Below are positions 24,503 to 35,888 of a DNA stretch of 64,000 bases, one piece after another; within the stretch, counting starts at the first letter, position 1, and every line of letters starts with the position of its first letter. The position numbers and the translations under genes are program-made. Origin of the DNA: Adiantum capillus-veneris (Eukaryota > Streptophyta > Polypodiopsida > Polypodiales > Pteridaceae); NCBI GenBank assembly GCA_014529385.2, contig CM043958.1:125341817-125405816 (forward strand), given 5' to 3'. The notes below the pieces were generated by a model. The model saw nothing but the letters and a program-made list of their open reading frames with translations. It was not told the origin of the DNA and did no database searches.

Positions 24503-25421
24503 TGTTGGCGGATACACCACGACGGACGTGAGCACAGCCAGAACTCACCTAACAAGATTTGTCATCTAAGGACGAAGCTGGACCCGCAGGCGCGTGGAAG
24601 AAAGCATAGGGTGTCAATCTACACTCGATCGATTCTCGACTAATTCCTACAGAGGTCTAAACCCAATATCTAAGCCACAATCTTCAAGAGTGCTTAAGAG
24701 GAGATTTCCTACAACGCCAAATACCCATCAAATGTTCTCGAAACGCCACAGAACTTGAAGGAGACCCTACTATCACCAATAGGTCGCTCTCCCTAAGGTC
24801 CATGAACCAAAATCCCAACCCTAAACACCTGGTGCAAAATCACATAGGATGTCTAGCTGAAATCTTCAGGTCATCGTTTTCGAAAACTAAAGTGCCTAAT
24901 GTGTAGCTCTACTCAATGCGAAACACGTGGATATGCTGCAATGAAAAAATAGACAACGTATGCTCACTGAATCACCAGATGAAGCTCGTAGGTTGAGCTC
25001 CCAAAACCAGACCATACTCCCGCAATGTAGGTATTGGCGTGTAGCTCTCATTGGGGGCAACACGCTGCACTTCTCCACACTCGATTCCGACCACCGGTGC
25101 GTGCGTAGCATCAAGATGAAACTCTCACTCTCTCTCTCATACACAGTACACTCACTCACAGATAGCACTTTTTTAAAATGACAAAGGTTTTTTTCATTAA
25201 GGTCGAAAAGTGGTATAAATACCTTACAATCTCAAACCCTAATGTTCCAATTTTACCATCTACTCAATCTAAATGTCAAAAATGGGATACAATCTGGAAA
25301 CTTCTGTAAGCCCCAATATTTACAAAGGTGAAATGTCGGTTTTTCTCAATAAATGAATAATTACAAAAAATAATATTCCACCGAGCAGTCATTTTCCGTA
25401 GGGTGTGTCCAGCCGTTAACA
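24503..25421 (-). repeat. Element B1 3' LTR
   Basis: 919 bp. On the minus strand it starts TGTTAACGGCTGGACACACC and ends in GTATCCGCCAACA. It aligns with 40900-41824 and 61471-62405 along its whole length. It contains a half-site of the leader palindrome (CATAGGATGTCT on the plus strand, near 24843-24854). Confidence 0.9.
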
Positions 25422-25437
25422 CTCCCTCCCTCCTTGT
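25422..25437 (-). other. Element B1 polypurine tract
   Basis: The minus strand reads AAGGAGGGAGGGAG directly before the LTR start TGTTAACGG. The second copy has the equivalent GGAGGGGGGGAG at 62406. Confidence 0.85.
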
Positions 25438-25473
25438 TCATGTTGTTCTCGACATGCCTGTTGAGCTGCTTCT

Positions 25474-27160
25474 TCAATGTAGGCTTTCTCTCATCTTGAG
25501 AAGTGACTCATATCTCGCATGTTGAGCCAGTAGCATCGGGCCGAATATGTCTGTGCTGATTGTGAAGAAGCCGGTGTAGAAGGTTGCTTCAAAGGCCTAG
25601 AGATGATAAGATGGCAAAAACATAATCCTTTGATACAATGCATGTATCACCTTGTGAGAAGGCTGACTAGACAGATCGTATGCACATATGTACGTATCTT
25701 GAAAGTAGAAGATAATGTTAGTCGCCTGGCTTGGTTTGAAGGTCTCGAAGACTGCCAAAAGGATTTTACAAATCTTTCTCATCATGATGCAAGATAGGTC
25801 AGGCAAGCCAGTGAACAATTTAATGGTGTCCGTTAGGGTTTTCACCATGTATTGCTTACTTATTCTCTCGCATGCCTTCGAGCCTGACAACTTCGGGTAA
25901 TTTAGCCAAGTGGGTTGGCTTCTCTACAACAAATCATGGGCTTTCCATGTCCTCATCCTTAGTAGAGGGCAGAAACTGAGGTTATCTCTGATCACGTTAG
26001 GTGCCTCTACCAGATGGATTAGATATTGAGGATACTTTGTCAGCCATGCCTTTCTCCACTTGGGTTGAGATTCGACTATCAGCTTGACCCCTTCAGGTTT
26101 GGAGATATCTGCTTTGTACAATGGCATTGTTGGCTCCTCTTTTATACGCTTGTTGATTGTGGCAACTTCATACTTTAACAGAGGATATGGGAGATCAGAG
26201 GGCTGTAGCCATTCACGCCGAACGTTACTGGCATCTATCTTCTGAATAGTCATTGATTTAAAGACCCTCTGCTCCCATTCCAAGGCTTCTTTGGCTGTGT
26301 CTCTGACTGCCGCTTCTATGGCCTTTTGCAGCTTCTCTTCTTCTTCTTGTGTCAGATCTTGTGGCTCTTGTGAGGTTCCTACCAGGATGTCCTCTTGCAA
26401 ATTGGTGCCCACGAGATCTGACACGTTCTCTAGGCCGATCCCCTCCATGGCTACTAGCCCAGTGCTAAACTGTTGCTCTTCCGTTTGTTGTTGGCCTCTC
26501 AGATCTTCTATCTACTTTTTAAGTGTTATCTTTTCTTCTTCTGCTTGCTCTCCCATGTTTACTAGGAGGTCGTTCTGATCTGCATTTATTTTCTCCGCCT
26601 CCTCGAGCTTTCTCTTGATGGCTTCTAGCTCATTCCTCATGGACTGGTTTTCTTCTTCTAGGCAGCTTTGCATTACCAATGACCCTTTGGCCAGCATCAG
26701 CCTTTGTCTTTTCTCTAATGTCAACTCCTTTTGGAGCTCCTTCATTTTTTCTTCATAAAGCTCATTCTCTGAAGTGGTGTGAGTCGAGCTAGCAGCTCTG
26801 ACTCTAGCAGGAGATGCTCGTAGCAGTTGGATGGTTTGATCTTTTACTTTCATCTGGTCTTTTAGCTCGATGACCTCATCCTGGCTCGCTTCATGCTTTA
26901 TCTCTGCCTTCTCTTTGGCATTCCTCAGGGCTTCCACCTCCTTGGATTCTTCAGCAAGTTGTAGGGTTAGGTTGTCCCTTTCCCTCTCTGCATTTGTCAA
27001 ATGACTTGCTGATTTTCCTGTATTCTTCTTCAGCTCTTTCAAGTCTTTGATCTGTTGCTTGATTTTCTTGTTCCATCTCCTGGCATCGTTGTAATTGCGT
27101 GGACAGACTAGCTTGCAGCTTTGTTTGTTTCCATTAGGAAAAATATGAACCCTTCTAGTG
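25474..27160 (-). pseudogene. Element B1 ORF-B: coiled-coil protein of unknown function
   Basis: Minus strand. The N-terminal ~230 codons are Glu/Lys/Leu/Gln-rich heptad-like coiled coil (for example LQKELTLEKRQRLMLAKGSL). A conserved phrase SQEPQDLTQEEEEK follows, then a globular segment (REWLQPSDLPYPLLKYE, KYPQYLIHLVEAPN, QPTWLNYPKL, HALYQRIMFLPSYHL) to a stop at 25474-25476. The copy at 62457-64000 has the same segments in the same order and stops at the same place, after YESLLKMR. TAG stops here (26512, 25924 and 25597 as lowest coordinates) fall where the second copy has Gln codons. A one-base frameshift lies near 27000. No zinc knuckle and no pol motif. By position it could be a Gag-like structural protein. 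I do not recognise the family. Confidence 0.75.
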
Positions 27161-29439
27161 TTCAATTGGCTTCGAATCTGTCTGGGCTTGTCTCACATAA
27201 ATTTGTTCATCTTGTGGCGCTCTTCGACCATCGTGTGATGCAAAAAAATCATATCCTACTCGGATTTTCCAAAAATCAACGTGCATGTTGGCAATTTCTT
27301 AAAAAATGATGTAAAACAGACATTTCTTACTTTTCCCTTAATCTACAGGCTCGAACGGGCATTAAAACCATGGAATCTGAAAATACTCAGAGAACCAATG
27401 TTTTTTATTATGTTAAGGACTGCATTTTCTACATATAAAACTTTCTCAAAATCTCACCCCAACCACTTCAAAAGTGGCTTCCAAGGAGTACCCTCGATCA
27501 AAAATTGAAACAGAAGGAAAACAATCAGAATGAACTCCTAGACTGTGTACAAACTTTAAAATAACCAAAATTTCCTTTAAAAAATTTTTATTGCTAAAAA
27601 TTTGAAAATAGACCACCCTTAGACTTCCCACAATGATAGAAATCAAAAGGTTCAAGGAGAGGTCTGGTGTCACAAGTGCATGGTAGGAATCTAATCGAGG
27701 CTTATTCCGTCAAGATCTCTTATACTTTATTATGTCTTCTCATGTACAATCTTACCAAACAAAAACAAACTTACACTTTAAATGACTACAAGTTTTATTT
27801 AACTTATCAAACAATCTAAAATATGGTAGACCTAGAGTGCTCTTACACATTAACAAACAAAAAAGTCCAAATTTCTTCTCATTAACTTTGATAAACATAC
27901 ATATGTGAACACTTTCCAAGAGTAGTGCGGTCATAGTTCTTACATCCATTCCATGACATGGTATGCTCCTGGTGTGACCTATCACATAAAAATATCTTTG
28001 GTAGGAGTGCCCTCATGTTAGGAAAGAGTGTGTTGCTTCTGATGAAAAGTTTTTGCATTGTCCTACTAGGGATCTCTTCATGTCAGCATAATGATTTTTG
28101 GTGTAGTGAGAGGCATTGACGCTAAGGAGAGCTTTGTGCCACCGTAAAAGCTTCATGTTATGCCAGTTCCTTGAGCCATTCTTGCAAAAAACTCCACTCA
28201 ACTAGCATAGCAAGAGGTCACCTTGTAACAAAAACATGTATGAATTCAACATTTGCAAGCTATATAATGAAGACACTTGTTAAGTATATGTTGTACAAAT
28301 TTGCAAGTATTTCTATCTAGCTGGGAATAAACAATACAAAAATATACATTAGGATGAGACTACCACCCCTAATAAGCATGGATTTGAAGCACTTACCTGC
28401 AAGATGTAACAAAGAAGACTGTTTTAGAGGAAAAGTGGTGACACTTGGCCTCTCTAACCTGCAGCCTTTCACTATTTGTGCATAAAAGCAACCTTTGTGC
28501 CAAGCACTACAAAACAAGTAGAGGCAACACCTTAGACTTCAAAGTTTATGATAAGAAGAACATAATGAAAAGTAAGAAGTATATTGTTACCTTGCGTAAA
28601 GGGATGTTTTATTCAAATATGTGATGGTATTGGCAAGATATTGAAGAATCATCAACATTCATCTCACTGATGGTATGACGTTCATGGGATGACCTCTGCT
28701 CACCCTCACGTGCGGCCTTCGGTGCAAACGTTGCGAACAAGCAAATATGTATGCATACGATTTGTGATGTCCTTGAGCACCATGGTAGTTGTTGCATGAG
28801 GAAGCAAATGATGAAAAGAGAGAGGGGGGAGGGAGAGAGAGAGAGAGAGGAACATGGGAGAAGACAAGGGGGTAGTGGGGGAGAGAGAGAGAGAGTGGAG
28901 AAGGAGGAGAGAAGGGGGTAGAGAGGGAGAGGGAGGAACATGGGAGGAGAGAAGGGGAAAGTGGGGGAGAGGGAGAGAGGGGAGGAGGAGGAGAGAAGGG
29001 GTAGGGAGGGAGAGGGGAGGGAGAAAGGAGGGAGGAGGAAGAGAGAAGAAAGGTTTTTTGTTGGGGGGAGTTTTTTTTTTTCAAATTGGACTTTTAGTGC
29101 TTGTAAGTTTAAAAAAATGTAAAACAATAATTTTTTGATATGGATATATGTTGGGGGGGAGTTTTAAGTCAAAAATAAGTAAAAATAACTTTTTTTTAAA
29201 AAAAGTCAAATTTTGGCTCTTAGTGATCCACGTTTTTGATGATGTGGCCACACCTCTTTACTCCCTTCACTTTCAAAAAGCTAGAGAGAGAAGGTGACCT
29301 CCTAGGTCCACATCCTACATGTGTCAAAAAAAAAGGCTAGAAAAGCCTACTCAAAACTAACTTCTTGAATGCCCTTGTCCCCTTAACCCTACACACCATT
29401 AGCCTTAATCCCTAAAAATTAGGATTCCTTACAAGGCCC
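27161..29439 (-). other. Non-coding block between ORF-A and ORF-B (intron or insertion)
   Basis: No coding frame is supported in these 2.3 kb, although coding sequence borders both sides on the minus strand. ORF-A ends in KYDPCTGL followed by GTAAGG, a plausible 5' splice site. The coiled-coil frame of ORF-B resumes after a T-rich stretch near 27150. An intron would join them; an independent insertion is equally possible. A GA-rich tract lies at 28805-29060. Confidence 0.4.
28805..29060. repeat. Purine-rich GA/GGA tract
   Basis: About 250 bases almost purely purine on the plus strand, including (GA)n and repeats of GGAGGAACATGGGAG (about 28846 and 28931). Nearby the phrase TTGGGGGGAGTTTT occurs at about 29060 and again at about 29150. 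Open frames here on both strands are low-complexity artefacts. Confidence 0.85.
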
Positions 29440-31246
29440 GTGCAAGGGTCATATTTCTCCTAATGCTCTATCTGCTCTTGGCCCTGTTTTTGGAGAGAGT
29501 CGACTTCAGCCTTGATCTAAACTTCAGTGGTTTTGAGATTAGCAATCTCACTCTCCGTGGACAATGATTTTTCTCTGAGCCCAGTTAGCTTGTGCATCAC
29601 CACATCCGAGTCATTGGTAGGTGGATGTAGGTCCACTGTATCAGTGGTGGCCATCTCTTTCAATTCTACTAACCGCAGGCTTTGCATCTGTTCTTTGGGC
29701 CTTGTGCTTGCCAACTCAAAGGCCACAGTGGCTACCTCTTCGCAAGAATACCCAGTTGCTAGTAGATCAAGAAATATTCTGAAGTTCTTTTCTTCTGGAT
29801 CTAACTTCTCCTCTTCCGGTTCAACTTCTTCTTTTTGCTCTTTCTCTTGGCTCTTCTCTTGCTTTGAATCTTCTTGTTCATCCTACTTTTGTTGGGTTTG
29901 TGGAGGGCTAAGAGGAGGTGGTGATGGCGGTGGGCTGGACTCCCTACTTGATGGTGGAGTTGCTAGCTTTTTCTTGAAATCCCTACCCGCCTTTGTCTTT
30001 CTCTCTCTCTCTTGGCCTTCTTACTCTTCTAGCAGTTGCCGTCGTACTTCATCCACTTCTTCTTCTGTAAAAGGGACATTTGGGATATTTTCTGTTGTAG
30101 CACGTAGGATTTCAAAGTTTTTGATGTAGTCTTCAAACCTATCTCTGTGCACCCTTTGGGATGATCACGGCATGGCCTATAGTGAGGGCTTCCATAGCTC
30201 GCTCAAATCTTCTTTCAGTGCTCTTTCGGCTCTGAAGTTTTCCATTAGTCACTCTAGCTGTGCCGCTTTTTGTGATTTGGTTTCTTTGATCGGCACTTGT
30301 GCACTTTCCTTCTTTCCTTTCTTCGACTCCGGTGGCTCTTCTAGAACGGTCTCTAACCGGCGCTTTAACCATGTGGCTACTCTGGGTGCTTTGGGCGGTT
30401 CCTCTTCTTTATCTTCTTTGAGCTTTAGCCAGTCATTCTGTGATGGAAGGTCAGGCCATTTCCCTTGGCGTGTAGTGCTCCATAAACCACTTTCGTTATT
30501 AGCTCACCAGGTACAATGTAAGTGGGATTTTTGTTGCCCATTTTCACCACGTTGTCATGGATGTAGGCACCATAATTTATCACCTTTGTCTTGCTCTTTT
30601 GCATGGCCCCGATGAAGGTGGTAGCAATGGCTCCAAGCGGCATTTTGTACTTCTGTGGCCGCTTTGTACACATGTTGAAGTATTGGTTGTAGAGTTGGCT
30701 CATGACAGCCACTTTAGGGTTTGCAATATCTTCAAAAGTGTAGTTGTTTTTCTTTTCGGAGTACAGCTTGACTTCATCTCTTCTCTTGGTCACACTATCT
30801 CCCTTGTTGGAGATGTCTAGTGCGGCTGCCACCACCCTCTCTGTGATGACAATCATGGTGTCTGCCTTGCCTTGCAGATCAGTGACTCGGGCCACTCCAT
30901 CTTCTTTGATAGTGGTCACAAATTCCCACACTCTTTTGATGTCAATCCCCACTGGCAAAGCTTCAAAGTAGTTATGGAGATCTATCTTCTCTAGGTAATC
31001 TCCCATCCTGCTTCTGACAAACTCATTGAGCTCCCGTGATATCATCGGTAGTTCTATTGCATTTCCTTCAGGATCTTTGAACACACCTTGGTAGATCTTC
31101 AAATCATTGGACTCTAGAAAATCATCCTGAATCCATGTGTTGGTTGGCTTCAGGATTCCTTCTGGGATGACAAATGGCTCCACTTCTTCTAAATAGTCTT
31201 TTATTGTCATCCTCTTCTTCTTTGCCGGTGATTTTGTGGCTGCCAT
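29440..31246 (-). pseudogene. Element B1 ORF-A: first protein of the element, unknown family
   Basis: Minus strand, ATG at 31246, the first long frame after the leader. 273 uninterrupted codons: a basic start (AATKSPAKKKRMTIKDYLEE), then a globular domain with ERVVAAALDISNKGD, FEDIANPKVAVMSQLYNQYF and NYGAYIHDNVVKMG. A frame change near 30440 leads to a charged, Glu/Lys- and Pro-rich tail (KAPRVATWLKRRLETVLEEP; PPPSPPPLSPPQ near 29920) that continues with several stops to about 29440 (LKTTEV, KYDPCTGL). The position directly after the leader is where gag lies in LTR elements, but there is no zinc knuckle. It is not recognisable as host or pol protein. Plus-strand frames over this interval are shadows. 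Confidence 0.7.
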
Positions 31247-31411
31247 GGATCCTGTTGCACTCAGTAGTCCGAAGTTAGCGTTTTTCCCATATCAGCTGAT
31301 AAACTGAGTTTTAACTATCCAAATGACTTGAAAATTGAAAATAAAACTTAAAAGGAACTAGGGAAACTGTGCATGTGCTCACAGTATCATTCTGGCCAAA
31401 ATTTATCATTT

Positions 31412-33881
31412 AGACATCCTACGCGTAGGATATCTATCTTGCCTATTTTTGGTGAAACTTGGCATGCTGGTGGTCCTTGACACGTTGAACATGGCTATGT
31501 GATTGGAATTGGGTTCGGGCATCAAAAAGTGCATTTCTGGGCAGATTCAGGCTTTAGGCTCACAAATTGGGTAGGATATCCACAACAGGTGGAAAATGAT
31601 ATTCAAATGGGTTGAAATTTGATATATGAGCTTCTTGCACCATGGTAATGGCTCCCATGATGTCATTTCTTGCACAAAAGGTCAAAATCACACTTGAGAC
31701 ATCCTACGCGTAGGATATCTTTTTCATCAAAATGGATTGAAATTGGTTCTAGGGGTAGTTGTTGGCATGTGGAACATGGCCCTGCTCTTGGATTTTGATT
31801 TGGACAAGAATTGTTGTTGGTAAGAGCATGTGTAGTTTTTTTAGGCTCAAAAAGTGCATCTTGGAGGTGTTGGGGGCCAAATGTGATGGGAATGGCTTGA
31901 AACTTGATATATGGGCTTATGAAAGTGTCATAAAGAGATCTGGAACTGAAAAATATCAGTTGGGGGCCAATTTGGTCATTTAGACATCCTACGCGTAGGA
32001 TGTCTATTTCATCATTTTTTACTTGTGACCACACAGATAGCTTGGCAATGTGCTCATGAGTATATGGTGCAAGTTTCATGTGATTTGGACAAGTTTTGGT
32101 TGGTCCATGGCCCATTATTGCCTCTATGCCCTCACTTTGCGTTTTTTCATGCATATGAGGTCAATTTTTGTCCAAATGTGATGAAACTTGGCGGCTAGCA
32201 TGTACAGGCTATTCAAAAAGTGTGTGTGATGAGAAATGTTAGGTTTGGTGCCCAAATTTGGCCTTGAGACATCCTACGTGTAGGAAGTCTCCTGGTGAAA
32301 TTTTCATTGGAAGTGCTACTGGTGCCTCCCCTGAGCCCCTTTTAAGCATTATTTCAACAAAAAAGTCAAATAGATAGAACAAAACTCCCTGTGTGGATTT
32401 CAGAGCCTTCGAGCCATTTACTGACTTTTGGAGTGCTTTTCGGAGATGAAATTTCTTGATGTTGGTCTCCATAGCTTCACGGTCCCTTGGGGATCCTTGC
32501 CATATGGTTTTTGTTGACTTTGGCTTCACCGGAGCTCCGTTTGGCAATTTGTCGCTTTGGAAGCACCCGTGGTTGCGTTTTCATATCTTCGATGACTTGT
32601 GGTGGTCTACAACCATAGGACTTGGTTGTTGATGGTCTAGGAAAGCCGCTCGTGAAGTTTGGTGGCAAACGGACATGCGGTTTGGCCGCGAGAGATATTT
32701 GACGCTTTGTGTGTCTGATGCTGTTTCTGAAGTTTAGTGCTGCTTCGGATCACCGTATGTCCATGTGGGCTATATATACTTGTCGAGCATGTCAAGATGC
32801 TCCTACCCATGAATTTTGGTAGCATTTGGGCACCTTTCCGTCGATTTCCCATTTGGTGGCCTCTTGCGAGGCTCTAAGAATTAGGGTTTTTCCTGATGGT
32901 TTTCTACTGCCTTTGGTCATCCAAAAGTGGTCTCCTATGCTAGGGTAAGCCGCTGATGAAGTCTCATAGATTTTGGGTTAGCCGTTACGTGGTCATTTCT
33001 ACCTGTAGGTCTCTACTGCCCTCTTCCCGTGTGAACCCTACGCTAGTTTTCGTGACAAAACAACAAACATGTGCAAAAAGATCAAGCTGGTGAGCCTACC
33101 TCTCATGTCTGGAGCCTGTCGGGTGGTCGTGCGCGTCGTAGAAGCTGCTAGAAGTCCCATTCGCTCTAGGTGGCAGGAGCTCTCTCTCAAAAGTCAATAG
33201 TAGAAATGAGCTTAAAATGAAGTGAAAATTTCTTATAATGGGGGTCCCCGAATCACTTTTCATGAAATTTGACATGTGCTCCCAACTTCTTGTGAGGGAT
33301 GTTGGTCAAGTTACATGAAAAGTTTTAATTCCGTCTTTGCTCTATCAAACGATCAAACAAGGTCCAAATTCACTTCTGAAAGAAGTTCTAGAACTCTTAA
33401 GGAAATTGGAACATCACTGTATGTCCTCAATCAAATTTTCTCTTTACTAAGCCCCAGTAGACATCCTACGCGTAGGATGTCTCCTGCTCTGTTTTGCCTG
33501 GTTTTTGCACTATAAACTCCCCTTCATGTGTTGAGTCCACAACCGTTTTTACTTTTTGATTTGGACACCTATAAGTTGGTCAATGGATCAAAAATCTATT
33601 CCAGCAGCCTGATGTTGGTATGACCAGACAAATCAACTCCAATTTGGACCAAAATTGACTAGGAGTCTTGCCTCAGGCTATACAACACCCTGCTATGCCT
33701 ACAATCAGTTTTTGACTTCAATTTCATGCATTAGACATTCTACACATAGCATGTCTGATTGCTCAAAATGGATTCAAATGCAAAGCCCAGACTCCTCTTG
33801 AGGTGCTAATCACTTTGGTATGCTCAAATCTCGGTTTGGAGTGCCAAATCACACAGAACACATCCTACGCGTAGGATGTCT
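31412..33881 (-). repeat. Array of 24-bp palindromes in ~280-bp degenerate repeats (element B1 leader)
   Basis: Copies of AGACATCCTACG followed by its reverse complement occur at 31412-31435, 31697-31720, 31982-32005, 32267-32290, 33459-33482, 33733-33756 and 33858-33881; another lies at 40348-40371, beyond LARD-1. The copies at 31982 and 33459 are perfect; the others carry one to several changes. The first four are 285 bases apart. Between them related phrases recur (AAAAAGTGCAT, GGCATGTGGAACATGG, TTGAAATTTGATATATGAGC), showing that the whole ~280-bp unit was tandemly duplicated and the palindrome drifted less than its surroundings. The array lies between PBS and ORF-A. Confidence 0.88.
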
Positions 33882-34081
33882 TTTTGGAGTGTTTGACCCC
33901 AGATTTTAGCCACATCTTCCCTTTGATGTCAGCAACACAATGATATGCTTAGATTTTTGTTTGGATTTCAAAAGACCCCAATTTTAGCTGTTCTAGTCCT
34001 TTTCAGTCAAAAATGCTAAAGTCTGCTTAGAATACTATTTTCTCACCCAATTGAGATGAAACCTTTCTCTGGCACTCAATA

Positions 34082-34572
34082 TGTTACAGAATTGACATTT
34101 ATCCATTTATTACAGCTAACAGGTGGTAAAAGCATTAGCAGATAATGGATTATGCTGAAGGATATTATATTTTATGTATATTTGATTATTCAAGTGCTCT
34201 CTATGAGCTTTGTCCATTTATGACCGGCTGCCCAGTTTGTAACCAATTTGACCATTCAAGAAATCTATAAATGAAATACGTGCAAGAGGGAAATGGTGAC
34301 TCTTGCACGGGGGGAGATTGCACCCAGTGCTTGTGTTGTTCTTCTCTCCTCTTCCCTCTTCTCTCTCGCCGTGCCGACGTAGCACTCCATTCTAGGAGGT
34401 GCGTCTGCACGTGCCCTATTGCTCCCTCTCGCACTGTGTCTCCCTCTGTTCGTGTATCTCGGGACCGATTATACGTCTATGTGGTTGCCAGGTATGTCGA
34501 TTAGTCGGTTTATGTCTTGCTATGTGCTATTTTTGAGTATTTTGCAGGGCAGCCAGGCTTCCGGCTGTAGCA
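34082..34572 (+). repeat. LARD-1 5' LTR
   Basis: TGTTACAGAATTGAC...GGCTGTAGCA, 491 bp. Aligns end to end with 39637-40123 and, more distantly, with 58509-58997. It has a probable promoter word (TCTATAAATGAAATAC) near 34264. The 77-codon frame seen in both LTRs is incidental. Confidence 0.92.
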
Positions 34573-34573
34573 G

Positions 34574-34585
34574 TGGTATCAGAGC
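34574..34585 (+). other. LARD-1 primer-binding site
   Basis: TGGTATCAGAGC, the complement of the initiator tRNA-Met 3' end, one base after the LTR. Confidence 0.92.
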
Positions 34586-35785
34586 CTAGGCTACACTCCA
34601 AGACTAAATAATCTGACAAGTAGCAGCTAAGTATTCGTTTTTACGTTTGTAGATTCCATTAATTGCTTCAATCAGTATTGATTGCATAATACACTTAGTG
34701 ATTTTTGAAATCAAAGATTATTTCTACTTTATTAACATGATATGGTGATCACTAGTATAATTATGATAATTAAGCATAAAAATAGAACAGATTAAACTAA
34801 ATTTTATGTAAATACCCCGTAAATACTCACAATAATGAGAGGAAATACTTAGATATGGGGTAACAACAATACAAACTTTTCTTTGTAATATGAAGGCTCG
34901 GCCGCGATCCCCATCATAGGGTGAAGGGTGAGAAGTTTATAATCGACCACTGAGATTTTAGTTAGAGAAGTTCGATATAGTATTATTAGATTTCAATCGT
35001 TCATTAACCGATAAGAAATGCATTAGGGAATTTGGCAAAAAATAATTAGGAGTGACCTTCATTGGTCCCATAACCTACCTTACTACTCTTAAAACTTCAA
35101 CCAATAGCTCGTGAACGCAATAAATGTTGTGAGAATGATCGATTTCGACTTCGCGAGACCAATCTGCAAAGACTCATGGGGCCAAAAGAAAGGTGGGGGA
35201 GCTAGGACGACAAAAGGAGGAATTTTGATGACTATGAGAACCAGATTCAAGTTGCTTTGATAAATTGAAGCTAGATCTATTAGCTTTCAAGGGTGATTCT
35301 GCAAATTGAACGCGAGTCCAAGCTTAAATGAAAGTTAAAGGATGCTTGAGAGCTCACGTGGCTAGCTCACTTCCCAAAATAGACAATGGGGTTTGATCAT
35401 CAGAGGGCACGCCTATGCAGTGGTGAAGCTCAGGGCAGCATCTGTGGATTCTCTCACAGAGCAAGAACAGGCTTGCAGTGACAACAAAAACCAGTATCGT
35501 CATCTGACGGGCCAAAATTGAAACAGCCAACAAACTTCGATCTGTCCCCTACCTACCAGCGGTTCGACCTGTGCATGCCACTAACCACCACTTTTTTTTC
35601 GGTGGAGTGCCGCTATTTTAGGCTTCGAGCTGCTCGTTATCACCTAGGCAGCATGCAAAAAAGAAAAAAGATTGGAGCTACTTGTTAATGCAGCCGCCAT
35701 GCACCGTTGCTTGATCAATCACCACGCCCCATGCAGAGAAAATTGCAATCTCTATCTCTCCACGCAACCACACACAGCCAACCAA

Positions 35786-35888
<103 letters not shown>

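Noticed and set aside
28609-29138. Ser/Pro/Leu-rich and Gly/Arg/Glu-rich frames on both strands
   Set aside because: Low-complexity purine/pyrimidine tract; open frames arise because such tracts rarely make stop codons.
29527-30615. Plus-strand frames of 200 and 147 codons rich in Ser
   Set aside because: Antisense to element B1 ORF-A; the minus-strand reading has domain-like composition and continuity.
31412-33881. CRISPR array
   Set aside because: Regularly spaced short palindromic repeats, but the spacing is ~285 bases, the spacers are related to each other, and the context is a plant LTR element leader.
34271-34504. A 77-codon Cys/Arg-rich frame with a partner at 39826-40176
   Set aside because: It is the same stretch of the LARD-1 LTRs. 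No domain is visible.
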